Below, piece after piece: positions 27,678 to 36,515 of a stretch of 64,000 nt of DNA. The position numbers and the translations under genes are program-made. The notes below the pieces were generated by a model. The model ran no database searches, was not told where the DNA came from, and was given only the letters and a program-made list of their open reading frames with translations. Every line of letters starts with the position of its first letter. The first letter of the stretch is position 1. This stretch comes from Novosphingobium sp. (GTDB lineage: Bacteria; Pseudomonadota; Alphaproteobacteria; Sphingomonadales; Sphingomonadaceae): assembly GCF_027486195.1 (NCBI RefSeq), contig NZ_JAIXPP010000009.1:57807-121806 (forward strand), given 5' to 3'.

Positions 27678-29018
27678 ATGCAACAGGCCCAGGTGAATTC
27701 CTACGATCCCCGCCAATGGGCTGCTGCATGGTCGCCTGCTGCGGCAGAGGGGCTCAGCGCTGCGCGGCAGGGCTTGGCGCGGCGCCGCGTGCTGGCCTTG
27801 GGGCTTGGCGCCGGGGTCTTTTCGGCTGGCGCGGTTGCAGCATTCCTCGTGCGGCCGAGGCTGGCGGGCCCGGTTCCGGGCGCAGACAGCACTCTGGCGG
27901 CCGAGTCGTCCGAGGCGGCAGGCACGCTGCGACGCGCGATGCTGCTTTCCGGATCGGGCGAATTGCAGACAGCGCTCCAGCGCTTTGGCCTGTCCGCCCA
28001 GATGGCGGGCGATGTGGCGCGCGAGGCAAGCCCTGCACTTGCCGCGCAGGGCGAGATTCGTGCGATGCTCGAAATGGCCCGCGCCGGTGATGCGCTGACC
28101 TTCGTGCGGCTGCAGGCATCCAACCCCGACAGCTCCGGGGCCATTGTCAAACTGGGCGCGGATGGAAAACTGGAAACCACCCGCATCGCGGCGCAGGTCA
28201 GTGATCGGATCGTCGTCATGCACGGGATCATGGACGGAGACAGCTTCTACACTTCGGCTGTCGGGATCGGCGTGCCCAATTCCTTGATCTCCCCGTTTGC
28301 CAAGGCTCTGGCCTTCGATTTCGACTTTCAGCGCGAAGTCGCGGCGGGCGATGCGTTCGAACTGGCCTATTCGCAGCCCACCAATGCCTCGGGCCAGACG
28401 ATGGGCGCGCCCGAACTACTCTATGCCTCGCTCACCACGCAAACCCGCTCGGCCGCTGTCTATCGCTTCCAGCCGGACAAAGTCGGCGAAGTGCAGTGGT
28501 TCGATGCGAGCGGCAGGACGGTCGCCCGTTCGCTGATGCGCACACCGGTGGACGGCGCGCGCGTCACATCAAAGTTCGGCATGCGCATCCACCCCATCGA
28601 AGGGTATCAGAAAATGCATGGGGGCATCGATTTCGCTGCGCCAATCGGCACGCCGATCTACGCTTCGGGTTCCGGCATTCTGGAATTCTGCGGACCCAAG
28701 GGTCCGAATGGCAACTTCATCAAGATCCTGCATGATAATGGCTGGGAGACCCTCTATCTCCACATGAACCGCTTTGCTGCAGGCATGGCGCAGGGCGTGC
28801 GCGTGGCGCAGGGGCAGCAGATCGGCGAGGTGGGGACGACCGGCCATTCGACTGGCCCGCATCTGCACTACGAAGTGCATATCGCTGGCGAAAAGGTCGA
28901 TCCGCTCGGCGTGCAGCCGGACAACAGCGCGAGCAAGACACTCACCGGACCGCAGCTTGAAACGTTCGAGCAGGTGCGCGATTCGATCGATGTCAGCCGC
29001 GCGCAAAGGTCCGTTTGA
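27678..29018 (+). CDS. M23-family peptidase, membrane anchored
   Basis: Peptidoglycan endopeptidase-like protein of 446 residues. A transmembrane helix at about residues 38-58 (VLALGLGAGVFSAGAVAAFL) anchors it with most of the chain in the periplasm. The middle resembles the substrate-guarding domains of M23 proteins (FDFDFQREVAAGDAFELAYS). The catalytic LytM domain has His314 and Asp318 in KMHGGIDFAAPIG and the HxH at 395-397 in TGPHLHYEVH, so all zinc ligands are intact. It is divergent from the kinase-phosphatase pair. It could be an ordinary cell-wall remodelling enzyme, or could open peptidoglycan for the nearby T6SS; nothing in the sequence decides. Confidence 0.88.
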   Translation: MQQAQVNSYDPRQWAAAWSPAAAEGLSAARQGLARRRVLALGLGAGVFSAGAVAAFLVRPRLAGPVPGADSTLAAESSEAAGTLRRAMLLSGSGELQTALQRFGLSAQMAGDVAREASPALAAQGEIRAMLEMARAGDALTFVRLQASNPDSSGAIVKLGADGKLETTRIAAQVSDRIVVMHGIMDGDSFYTSAVGIGVPNSLISPFAKALAFDFDFQREVAAGDAFELAYSQPTNASGQTMGAPELLYASLTTQTRSAAVYRFQPDKVGEVQWFDASGRTVARSLMRTPVDGARVTSKFGMRIHPIEGYQKMHGGIDFAAPIGTPIYASGSGILEFCGPKGPNGNFIKILHDNGWETLYLHMNRFAAGMAQGVRVAQGQQIGEVGTTGHSTGPHLHYEVHIAGEKVDPLGVQPDNSASKTLTGPQLETFEQVRDSIDVSRAQRSV

Positions 29019-29029
29019 ATCGAGGTGTG

Positions 29030-29908
29030 TCAGCCTTTTCGGGCTGTTGCAGGTTCGGCGGTTGGCCAGATGATCGTCACCACCAGGAGCGCAATCAGCA
29101 CCACCACCGCGGCGATGCTGGCATTGAGGCCTTCCGGGCCGCCGCCCCACAGCTCGGCGCCGCGCAGATCGATGTTGATCAGCGTGCCAAACGTGCCGGC
29201 TCCCGGATTGGGGTAGAGGCCGAACAGCAGTTCTTCCGCCGAATTCCAGCCGAAATGGATCATCCATGCCATCAGGAACGAGCCTGACCGGGCATAGGCA
29301 AATCCGAACAGCAATCCGCCGAGCAGCATGGTCACGAAGGACATGGGATCGCTCGCCGCTGCTACGAAGTGCAGGGCCGCAAATGTGATGGCTGCCACGA
29401 TCACCGCAGGCGTTCGTCCCCAGCGGCGGGACAAGTCGGCCTGCAGCCAGCCCCGGAAAGTCAATTCCTCAGCGCCGCTCTGCAACAGAAGAAGTGCCGC
29501 TTCCAGCAGCAGCAGAGCAATCCCCTGCGGTGCCGGTGGGCCTTCGCTGGCTGTTCCCGCGATCGCGCACAGCGCAACCGAGAGAGCAAAGCCGACGACG
29601 CCCATGGCCAGTCCGGTGCCGCCCAGCAGTGCAGGAGTGCGGCCCATCGGCAGGGGCAGGCGCCAGAAACGGATCGCCAGCAGCGCAAGCAGGCCCATCG
29701 GCGTGAACGTGGCCAGCGTGAAAGCGCCTTCCAGCAGCGCGCCGGGCAGTTCGGATATAGAGGGGTCTGCCAGCAGGATGCCGAAGATCGCAGGAACGCC
29801 CAGCAGCAGTGCGAGGGTCAATGCAACCACGGCGGTCAACGAAGCCAGTCCGGCCACAGGATGGTTGGCCAGATCTGAACTCCCTTGAAAAGGTTCCGCT
29901 TTCGCCAT
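29030..29908 (-). CDS. CPBP-family intramembrane metalloprotease
   Basis: Polytopic membrane protein of 292 residues with about eight hydrophobic segments. The CPBP (CAAX protease / bacteriocin-processing, Rce1-like) motifs are clear: EELTFRG (Glu147, Glu148, Arg152), FAALHF (His180) and MIHFGWN (His218, Asn222). The start at 29908 has GGAG about 9 nt upstream; the longer frame adds an implausible basic stretch. It converges on the M23 peptidase gene with an 11-nt gap. Family roles include prenyl-protein processing in eukaryotes and immunity or maturation of bacteriocins in bacteria. No peptide precursor is visible next to it. Confidence 0.87.
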   Translation of the reverse strand: MAKAEPFQGSSDLANHPVAGLASLTAVVALTLALLLGVPAIFGILLADPSISELPGALLEGAFTLATFTPMGLLALLAIRFWRLPLPMGRTPALLGGTGLAMGVVGFALSVALCAIAGTASEGPPAPQGIALLLLEAALLLLQSGAEELTFRGWLQADLSRRWGRTPAVIVAAITFAALHFVAAASDPMSFVTMLLGGLLFGFAYARSGSFLMAWMIHFGWNSAEELLFGLYPNPGAGTFGTLINIDLRGAELWGGGPEGLNASIAAVVVLIALLVVTIIWPTAEPATARKG

Positions 29909-30080
29909 GGCCCTCTCCGTACGCAATGTTGTTCTGAACCGAATGCGTCGCGGTTCCTTGCTGCGGGTGATCGCACAAATCACGCGGCGAACAAGAACAA
30001 TTCAGTCCGGGCGGGAATGCCCCTCTCAACCTTGGCCCATCATCGGGCGGTTCGTGTGCCGATTGGGGATCGCGACAAGG

Positions 30081-30109
30081 TTGTCTGCGTGCTGGTTAAG
30101 GTTTATGAA
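30081..30109 (+). promoter_or_regulatory. Putative sigma-70-type promoter before the OmpA-like gene
   Basis: TTGTCT (30081-30086) and TATGAA (30104-30109) are separated by 17 nt, each matching the -35 and -10 consensus at 4 of 6 positions. The element lies in an AT-richer patch 45 nt before the start codon of the OmpA-like gene. This is a pattern match only. Confidence 0.4.
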
Positions 30110-30153
30110 TGTTTAGTTGATTCGAGTTTGGTTCAAAATAGGGGATGACTGCG

Positions 30154-30864
30154 ATGGTCCGCGTTTCCATTGCCACTCTCACGGCAGCCTTCGCGCTGAC
30201 TGGTGTTCAACCTGCGCTGGGACAGAGTGCGCCGGTCAGCCAGTCCGAAATCCATTGCTTTGTCTCCGGATGTGACGAGGCAGCTGAAGCCCCTGCACCT
30301 CAGGCCAATGCCAGCGCTGATGCGGCTGGGGGCGATGATCCGTGCATGACGACCGGGGTTTGCCCGGCGGGCGAAACCAAGGGCTTCCATCTCTCCGGTG
30401 CCGTACCCGCAAAATCTGCTGCGACCCGTCCGAATGCCCCGGCTTCGAGCCGGCCGAGCTATGTAAACACGAGCTCGACGGCAAGGATGGGCGGGGCTGG
30501 CCGTCGCACGACCCAGGCGCTTCCTGCAACGCGCCGCGCGCTCGACATGCGGCTCTCGTTCGAAAAGAGCTCGGCCGAACTGACGACCGACGCGCGCCAG
30601 CAGGCCGACGTCTTCGCGCGTGAGCTGATGGGCGCTGCGGGCAGCCGCCAGTTCGTCATCGAAGGGCACACCGACAGCAAGGGCCCTGCCGCCTTCAACC
30701 GGTCGCTTTCGCGGGCACGTGCCCAGTCCGTGGTCGAGTATCTGGTGAGCAAGGGCGTGCCGCAGAGCAAGTTGCGTGCAGTCGGCTATGGCTCGGACCA
30801 TCCGCGTGATGGCACGGCCGCTGCCGATCCGAGCAATCGCCGCGTGGAGATCGTGCGGTATTGA
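30154..30864 (+). CDS. OmpA-family cell-wall-binding protein
   Basis: Exported protein of 236 residues. An ATG at 30145 is in frame, but AGGGG (30140-30144) abuts it and lies an ideal 9 nt before the ATG at 30154, so I chose the latter. A signal peptide (MVRVSIATLTAAFALTGVQPALG) is followed by a linker with two close cysteine pairs (CFVSGC and CMTTGVC). The C-terminal OmpA-like domain (about 125-236) has MRLSFEKSSAELT, FVIEGHTDSKGPAAFNRSLSRARAQ (seen as FVIEGHTDSKG and NRSLSRARAQ) and the closing PSNRRVEIVRY, which binds peptidoglycan. It could strengthen envelope anchoring near the T6SS, since many T6SS clusters include such proteins, but it may be independent. Confidence 0.85.
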   Translation: MVRVSIATLTAAFALTGVQPALGQSAPVSQSEIHCFVSGCDEAAEAPAPQANASADAAGGDDPCMTTGVCPAGETKGFHLSGAVPAKSAATRPNAPASSRPSYVNTSSTARMGGAGRRTTQALPATRRALDMRLSFEKSSAELTTDARQQADVFARELMGAAGSRQFVIEGHTDSKGPAAFNRSLSRARAQSVVEYLVSKGVPQSKLRAVGYGSDHPRDGTAAADPSNRRVEIVRY

Positions 30865-30953
30865 AGGCTCACGGGGCCGGTCGTTGCTAGCCTGGGTGTT
30901 AGGCGCGCCCTCGTGTTCGATCGGCGGGGCTCAAGTCAACATCAGGGGGTAGT

Positions 30954-31373
30954 ATGCCTGCCATACTGACTGCTGCTGAAAGCTCCCGCATCTCGTGGGT
31001 CAGCGAAGCGATCGATGCCGATGGTCAGGAAACGCTATCGACGTTTCAGCAGATCAAGGCCTTTCTGACGGAAAAGCGTTCCCTTGTGAGGGAGTTGCGC
31101 GAAAAGGTAGAGGCCGACTTTGGTGCCAAGCCGGCCGGGATCAAGGTCTTGCTGACCGTGATCAAGGGAGCTTTGGGCGGCGCGATCGCGGGTTTCGCGT
31201 TCAAGGGGCTCGGAACTGCGGTTGCCAGCTTTTTCGGTCTTGCTGCAGGCGCTGAAGTGGTCGCCTTGATCCTCTTTCTTGTGGGATTTTATCTCCTTTT
31301 CACGTCAATCTTTGAGTTGCCCAAACTTATCCACGCATTGCGAGAGGCCGCGCTGGCTGGCGATCTGTCCTAG
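30954..31373 (+). CDS. Small membrane protein of unknown function
   Basis: Protein of 139 residues that I do not recognise. The first 60 residues are soluble and charged, with a likely amphipathic helix (QQIKAFLTEKRSLVRELREK). Two hydrophobic segments follow (about 63-92, Gly-rich, and 101-120, VVALILFLVGFYLLF), and then a short tail. AGGGGG is 6-7 nt before the ATG, a strong ribosome-binding site, which supports a real gene. It lies between the OmpA-like gene and the convergent PAAR gene, within the T6SS neighbourhood, so a role as an effector accessory or immunity protein is possible but unsupported. Confidence 0.7.
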   Translation: MPAILTAAESSRISWVSEAIDADGQETLSTFQQIKAFLTEKRSLVRELREKVEADFGAKPAGIKVLLTVIKGALGGAIAGFAFKGLGTAVASFFGLAAGAEVVALILFLVGFYLLFTSIFELPKLIHALREAALAGDLS

Positions 31374-31434
31374 CTTGTCGCTCACTGCCGAACGGTTTGT
31401 CCGGCGGGGATACAATCGCAGCGCGTCCGGTTCT

Positions 31435-31725
31435 TCAGCCGCCCACGATCACCGTGAAGCACCCGAGCACGATGTTGCCGCCATGCGCGGTCAGATCGCC
31501 GATGCGCGCTTGCGGCATGCTGCCGGTGATGACGGTGGCGCTTCCCTTCACGATCGTATCCGGCGGCCCGACACAAACGGCCATGTCCGAAACCCGCGCA
31601 GCAGGGAGTGAACCGATCAGGACGGTGGGCTGTCCCGGCGCCGAGATCGGCCCGCCGACATGGGGTACGACGCCCGTAACCATGGGGCATACATGCATGT
31701 CGGTAAGTCGTGCAGCGGGCGGCAT
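31435..31725 (-). CDS. PAAR-domain T6SS tip protein
   Basis: Protein of 96 residues that is a single PAAR domain with no effector extension. It starts MPPAARLTDMHVCPM and continues with GGPISAPGQPTVLIG, AARVSDMAVCVGPPDTIVKG and ARIGDLTAHGGNIVLGC, the typical repeated Pro-Ala-Ala-Arg-like beta structure with His/Cys zinc ligands. PAAR proteins form the sharp cone on the VgrG spike. It is on the minus strand, divergent from tssA with a 128-nt AT-rich intergenic region between them. It presumably sharpens the VgrG encoded at 43513. Confidence 0.9.
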   Translation of the reverse strand: MPPAARLTDMHVCPMVTGVVPHVGGPISAPGQPTVLIGSLPAARVSDMAVCVGPPDTIVKGSATVITGSMPQARIGDLTAHGGNIVLGCFTVIVGG

Positions 31726-31853
31726 AAGTTACCCCGATCCGAATTCAAGCTGCATGATAGTAGCAGTTGTGTGCGGCCGATTCAAAAAAAAGTGGAGTGC
31801 GCGCGCGAAAGCTGTAAGTTTGTTTTGGGCTTGGGGAATGTTGAGGGTGGCAC

Positions 31854-32996
31854 GTGCTCATTGACGATGAACGACGGGCTGCGGTGCTGGCGCCGATCAA
31901 TGATTCGGTGGGGTCCGATGGTCGTAGCGACGAGGGCGATGCGGCCGATCTGCTTCGCGAGATCCGCTCGCAGCGCAAGGCGATAGTCCGAATCGAGCAA
32001 ACGGCGGCGATGACCGACGACGATGTCGTCCTTCCGCCGGGCGCCTGGGACTGGGAAACGCTGGCCGAAAACGCGCTGGATTATCTGGCGGAGCACGGCA
32101 AGGATCTCGAACCGATGAGCGTGGTGGTCGAGGCCGCGGCGCGCAGCGAGGGGCTTGGCGATCTTGCAGCGGCGATGGTTCTGCTGGCCGATCTTGTCGA
32201 AGCATTCTGGGACGACGGGCTCTATCCTGCCGAGGACGAGGACGGGCTCGAGACGCGCTTTCAGCCCTTGTCCGGGCTTTCCGGCGGCAGCAACGATCGC
32301 GATGGCGCGCTCATTCAGCCGCTGCGCAACCTAGTGATCGCGCGCACCGGCGAGGGGGACCTGCGCTACCTTGACAAGGTCCGCGCCGACCTTGCCATGG
32401 CTGCATCGCAAGGGCTTACCGGCGAGGCGAAGACGGCGCGGCTCGATGAGGCGAGTACGCTGACTCGCGGGATCGAATCGCACGCCCGGCGTCTTTCGGG
32501 CGAAGTGCTGGCACGTCAGGCACGGCTCGCCGGGGAAGCCGAGGATGGCTGGCGGCGCGCGATCGGGTTTATCATCGACCGGACCAAGCCGCAGATGCCC
32601 GCCGCATCGAAGCTCGGTGATGAGCTTCGCGCCTTGCGCCAATGGTTGCTGACGATGGCGCCTACGCAGGCCGCCGAAGATGCGCCGGCAGGGCAGGCGG
32701 AAGCGGGCGCGGTCGCTGTAGCAGGTGAGGGCGGCGGCGCCCCGCAGGCGGGCGGTTTTGTCGCCGGCAAGATTACGCGCCGCGAGGATGCACTCAAGGC
32801 GGTTGCGGCTGCGGCAGATTACTTTCGGCAACATGAACCACTTTCACCGCTCGGTGAAACGCTACGCGAGGTTGACCGAAGGGCGCGCATGAGTCTTCAT
32901 GACTTCCTGACGGAACTTATTCCAGACGATTCGGCGCGGCAGGATTTCTACTGGCGCTCTGGTATCAAGCCGCCGTCGGATGAAGAAGAGTCTTAA
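31854..32996 (+). CDS. tssA: TssA, T6SS cap/priming protein
   Basis: Cytoplasmic T6SS component of 380 residues starting at GTG with GAGGG 6 nt upstream. The N-terminal ImpA-type domain is recognisable (LAPINDSVGSD; ETLAENALDYLAEHGKDLEP; VVVEAAARSEGLGDLAAAMV, ADLVEAFWDDGLYPAEDEDG). The C-terminal part includes an Ala-rich linker and a helical segment with ITRREDALKAVAAAADYFRQ and EPLSPLGETLREVDRRARM, as in short TssA proteins. It is the first gene of the first structural block, 77 nt before tssB. TssA proteins recruit the baseplate and prime or cap the growing sheath. Confidence 0.92.
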   Translation: MLIDDERRAAVLAPINDSVGSDGRSDEGDAADLLREIRSQRKAIVRIEQTAAMTDDDVVLPPGAWDWETLAENALDYLAEHGKDLEPMSVVVEAAARSEGLGDLAAAMVLLADLVEAFWDDGLYPAEDEDGLETRFQPLSGLSGGSNDRDGALIQPLRNLVIARTGEGDLRYLDKVRADLAMAASQGLTGEAKTARLDEASTLTRGIESHARRLSGEVLARQARLAGEAEDGWRRAIGFIIDRTKPQMPAASKLGDELRALRQWLLTMAPTQAAEDAPAGQAEAGAVAVAGEGGGAPQAGGFVAGKITRREDALKAVAAAADYFRQHEPLSPLGETLREVDRRARMSLHDFLTELIPDDSARQDFYWRSGIKPPSDEEES

Positions 32997-33073
32997 GACG
33001 AGAACTGAGAGGCAGCTCCGTCTTGGAGCAACGGGCTGGTAGTGCGGCGCGTGCGTAATCTAGGGAGATCGAC

Positions 33074-33586
33074 ATGGCTGACTCGGTACATGACAAGCTC
33101 AAGCGCGTGCGCAAGCCGCGGGTCCACATAACTTACGATGTGGAAACCGAAGGCGCCCAAGAGGTCAAGGAATTGCCCTTCGTCGTCGGCGTGATGGGTG
33201 ATTTTTCGGGCGACTCCGCTGTCGCCAAGAAGAGCCTCAAGGAACGCAAGTTCGTCGACCTCAAGAAGGACAAGTTCGATCAGGTTCTCGCCAAGATCGA
33301 ACCCGGCGTGAAGATGAAGGTCGAGAACACGCTCGAAAAGAATGGCAAGGAATTCGAAGTCAACCTCAAGTTCAGCTCGATGGACGACTTCGAGCCGGAA
33401 AAGATCGTCGAGCAGGTGGAGCCGCTGCGCAAGCTGATGGAAACCCGCAACCGGCTGCGCGATCTCATGGCCAAGGCTGACAGCTCGGAAGAGCTCGAAA
33501 ACCTCCTCGAACAGATTCTCGGCGATCAGGACAAGCTGAGCCAACTCTCTGCCCAGCTTGGCAGCAGCGACAAGCCCTCGGAGTAA
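33074..33586 (+). CDS. tssB: TssB, contractile sheath small subunit
   Basis: Protein of 170 residues, the usual TssB/VipA length. Family signatures include [21 protein letters not shown], seen as [12 protein letters not shown], and [27 protein letters not shown] and [22 protein letters not shown] lies about 6 nt before the ATG. It co-assembles with TssC into the cytoplasmic contractile sheath that propels the Hcp tube. The tssC gene starts 5 nt after its stop. Confidence 0.97.
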   Translation: MADSVHDKLKRVRKPRVHITYDVETEGAQEVKELPFVVGVMGDFSGDSAVAKKSLKERKFVDLKKDKFDQVLAKIEPGVKMKVENTLEKNGKEFEVNLKFSSMDDFEPEKIVEQVEPLRKLMETRNRLRDLMAKADSSEELENLLEQILGDQDKLSQLSAQLGSSDKPSE

Positions 33587-33590
33587 GGCA

Positions 33591-35087
33591 ATGGCAGAAA
33601 TGGAAACCCAAGGCGGCGCGGCCGTCAGCACCGAGACCGTAAACGCGCCAGCCAGCTTGCTGGACGAAGCGATTGCCGTCACCAAGCAGACCGAGCCGAC
33701 ACGGGTCGAGGAACTGATGCGCACGCTCGCCGAAGAGGCGATGAGCGGTACGGTGCAGTTCAACAAGAACCTCACCGTTACGCTGCGCGATGCAATTGCC
33801 AAGATCGACGCGCAGATTTCCGAACAGCTCGCCGCGATCATGCATGCGGAGAAGTTCAAGAAGCTCGAGGGCAGCTGGCGCGGTCTGCACTATCTGGTCA
33901 AGAACTCGGAAATCAGCACCTCGCTGCGGGTGCAGATGCTGAACGTCACCAAGAAGGAGATCTCCAACGATCTCGCCAAGGCGACGGACTTCGACCAGTC
34001 CACACTGTTCAAGAAGGTCTACGAGGAACAGTTCGGCATGGCAGGCGGCGAGCCGTTCGGCGCGCTGGTCGGCGATTTCTACTTCGGCAAGCATCCCGAC
34101 GACATCGAACTGCTCACGAACATCTCGAGCGTCGCGGCTGCGGGCTTCACGCCGTTCATTTCGGCGGCGGATGCCAATCTGTTCAGCATGGACAGCTTCA
34201 AGGAGCTCTCCAAGCCGATGGACATGAAGCAGATGTTCGAAACGGCCGACTACCAGAAGTGGAATGGCTTCCGGCAGACCGACGACTCGCGCTTCGTCAC
34301 GTTGACGATGCCGCGCGTGCTCGCCCGCCTGCCTTATGGCCGCGACACCAAGAAGGTCGAGGCGTTCGAGTACGAGGAAGCGCCGCGCGATGCGAACGGT
34401 GCGCCCAAGGCAATGGATCACGATGACTATTGCTGGATGAACGCGGCCTATGCGCTGGCGGCGCGGATGACCGATGCGTTTTCCCAGTATGGCTGGTGCA
34501 CCGCGATCCGCGGAGCAGAGGGCGGCGGCAAGGTTTCCAATCTGCCGACCCACGTGTTCCAGTCCGATGACGGCGATCTCGATACGCAGTGCCCCACCGA
34601 GATCGGCATCACGGACCGGCGCGAGAAGGAACTGTCCGACCTCGGCTTCCTGCCGCTCTGCCACTACAAGAATACCGATTATTCGGTGTTCTTCGGTGCG
34701 CAGACTACGCAGAAGCCGAAGGCTTATGACCGGCCCGAGGCAACGGCGAATGCCGCGATCTCGGCGCGCCTGCCCTACATCATGGCGACCAGCCGGTTCG
34801 CACACTACCTGAAGGTGATGGCGCGCGACAAGATCGGCTCGTTCATGGAGGCCAGCGACTGCGAGACCTGGCTGAACCGCTGGATCATGAACTACGTCAA
34901 TGCGACAGAAGGTGCCGGGCAGGAATCGCGGGCCAAGTACCCGCTTCGCGAAGCGCGGGTCGAGGTGAAGGAAGTGCCGGGAGCACCCGGTTCCTACAGC
35001 GCCGTGGCACACCTGCGGCCGTGGCTGCAGTTTGAGGAACTGTCGACCTCGATGCGCCTGGTTGCCCGCATCCCGTCCGCGTCCTGA
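33591..35087 (+). CDS. tssC: TssC, contractile sheath large subunit
   Basis: Protein of 498 residues, close to the usual TssC/VipB length. The longer frame overlaps tssB; I chose the ATG at 33591, which has AAGG (33585-33588) just upstream overlapping the tssB stop. Hallmarks are AEKFKKLEGSWRGLHYLV, FGMAGGEPFGALVGDFYF and LPTHVFQSDDGDLD, with the conserved C-terminal sheath-core segment ESRAKYPLREARVEV and the ending LRPWLQFEELSTSMRLVARI (both seen in part). It assembles with TssB and is recycled by the ClpV ATPase at 40261. Confidence 0.97.
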   Translation: MAEMETQGGAAVSTETVNAPASLLDEAIAVTKQTEPTRVEELMRTLAEEAMSGTVQFNKNLTVTLRDAIAKIDAQISEQLAAIMHAEKFKKLEGSWRGLHYLVKNSEISTSLRVQMLNVTKKEISNDLAKATDFDQSTLFKKVYEEQFGMAGGEPFGALVGDFYFGKHPDDIELLTNISSVAAAGFTPFISAADANLFSMDSFKELSKPMDMKQMFETADYQKWNGFRQTDDSRFVTLTMPRVLARLPYGRDTKKVEAFEYEEAPRDANGAPKAMDHDDYCWMNAAYALAARMTDAFSQYGWCTAIRGAEGGGKVSNLPTHVFQSDDGDLDTQCPTEIGITDRREKELSDLGFLPLCHYKNTDYSVFFGAQTTQKPKAYDRPEATANAAISARLPYIMATSRFAHYLKVMARDKIGSFMEASDCETWLNRWIMNYVNATEGAGQESRAKYPLREARVEVKEVPGAPGSYSAVAHLRPWLQFEELSTSMRLVARIPSAS

Positions 35088-35102
35088 TACGCGGCAGAAC
35101 CA

Positions 35103-36515
35103 ATGGCGTCGTCGCCAGCCAGGGCCGCAGTGCCTGACGCGGAGACGGCGCCAGCGGCCCAGTCGGCAGCAAGGGTTCACTCCGATCCGGGTGCGGTGCG
35201 CGCGCGTGCGAATGCACTGATCGCCCGGATCGATGGTGACCTTGGCCGACAACTTGATGCGATCCTGCATCATCCGGCGTTCAAGAAGCTTGAGGCCCTG
35301 TGGCGCGGGGTCAAATGGCTGATCGACGATGTCGACGATCCAGCCGTCTGTATCCGCATCCTCGATGTGCGCTGGACCGAGATATCCCGCGACCTCGAAC
35401 GGGCGCTCGACTTCGATCAGAGCAGCATCTTCGATCTGGTCTACAGCCAGGAGTTCGGCATGCCGGGCGGGCGGCCTTATGGCATGGTCGTTGTCGATCA
35501 CGCCGTGTCGCACCGGCTCGGTCGCGGCAGCAAGGTCGATGACATCGAAGTGCTCGAGGGGCTGATGGGTGTTGCTGCGGCGGCATTCACGCCTGTCGTG
35601 TTTGGCGTCGATCCGTCGATGCTTGCGCTCGACCAACTCGATGAGATCGATCTGCGGCAGGAACTTGGCGCGACATTCGCCGATCCGCAGTTCGCGCGCT
35701 GGAACCGTATGCGCTTGCGGCCGGACAGCCGCTTTCTGGCCGGAGTCGTCACGCGCGTACTTGTTCGCCGTCCACATCGCGGACGGGATCATCCCAGGCT
35801 CGGCTTCGTCTATGACGAGAAGGTGGCGGATACGCGCGACCTTCTGTGGCTCCATGGCGGCTTTGCCCTGGCCCACGTGGCGCTGCGCGCGCAGGCCAAG
35901 AACCGCTGGCCGGCGGCGATCCGCGGCACCGTGCCACCGGGCGAGGGGGGGCTGGTCAATGGCCCGGTCCGCCACTTCCTGCCGAGCGACGAGCCCGGGT
36001 TCGTTGTCCGCTATCCCGTGGAAGCTGCCGTTTCGGAAGGTCAGGAAGTGGTCCTGAATGACAATGGCCTTCTCGCGCTGCGGCAGATGCACCTGACTGG
36101 CAATGTCGCCTTCATGAATCTGCCCAGCCTGCACCGCCCACCCGATTACGATGGCGAGGCAGCGCGCATGAATGCCAAGATGGGCGGCATGCTCAACTAT
36201 GTGCTGTGCGTTGCGCGATTTGCCCATTACGTGAAGGTGATCGCACGCGACTGGGTGGGGAAATACAATGATGCGGCCGAGTGCGAGCGCCTGTTGCAGC
36301 GCTGGTTGCAGAGCTTTGTCACGGCCAATGATGATGCGAGCCCGGAAATGCGCGTCCGCTATCCCTTGCGCGAGGGGCGCGTGAGCGTTGCCGAATTGCC
36401 CGGCAAGCCCGGCTGCTATGGCTGCGACATCTATTTGCGCCCGCATTATCAACTGGATCAGATCACGTCCGAGTTTCGCCTCACCACGGTAATCGGCACT
36501 GAAGGAGCTGGCTGA
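35103..36515 (+). CDS. Second TssC-like sheath protein (TssC40-type paralogue)
   Basis: Protein of 470 residues clearly homologous to the preceding TssC but diverged: HHPAFKKLEALWRGVKWLID replaces AEKFKKLEGSWRGLHYLV, FGMPGGRPYGMVVVDH replaces FGMAGGEPFGALVGDF, and it shares RYPLREGRVSV and YLRPHYQLDQITSEFRL near the end. It lacks most of the N-terminal extension that contacts TssB. Agrobacterium tumefaciens T6SS also encodes two TssC proteins (TssC40 and TssC41), so this is a known but uncommon arrangement. It lies 15 nt after tssC, and its stop overlaps the tssE start by one base. It may act at the baseplate end of the sheath or in assembly; its role is not clear from sequence. Confidence 0.88.
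   Translation: MASSPARAAVPDAETAPAAQSAARVHSDPGAVRARANALIARIDGDLGRQLDAILHHPAFKKLEALWRGVKWLIDDVDDPAVCIRILDVRWTEISRDLERALDFDQSSIFDLVYSQEFGMPGGRPYGMVVVDHAVSHRLGRGSKVDDIEVLEGLMGVAAAAFTPVVFGVDPSMLALDQLDEIDLRQELGATFADPQFARWNRMRLRPDSRFLAGVVTRVLVRRPHRGRDHPRLGFVYDEKVADTRDLLWLHGGFALAHVALRAQAKNRWPAAIRGTVPPGEGGLVNGPVRHFLPSDEPGFVVRYPVEAAVSEGQEVVLNDNGLLALRQMHLTGNVAFMNLPSLHRPPDYDGEAARMNAKMGGMLNYVLCVARFAHYVKVIARDWVGKYNDAAECERLLQRWLQSFVTANDDASPEMRVRYPLREGRVSVAELPGKPGCYGCDIYLRPHYQLDQITSEFRLTTVIGTEGAG

Noticed and set aside
31846..31868. Sigma-54-like TGGCACG element before tssA
   Set aside because: The -24-like box overlaps the tssA start codon and the -12 GC is missing at the required spacing, so it cannot drive this gene.
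33465..36452. 995-residue open frame antisense to the two tssC genes
   Set aside because: Antisense shadow of the sheath genes; no recognisable domain and unlikely composition.
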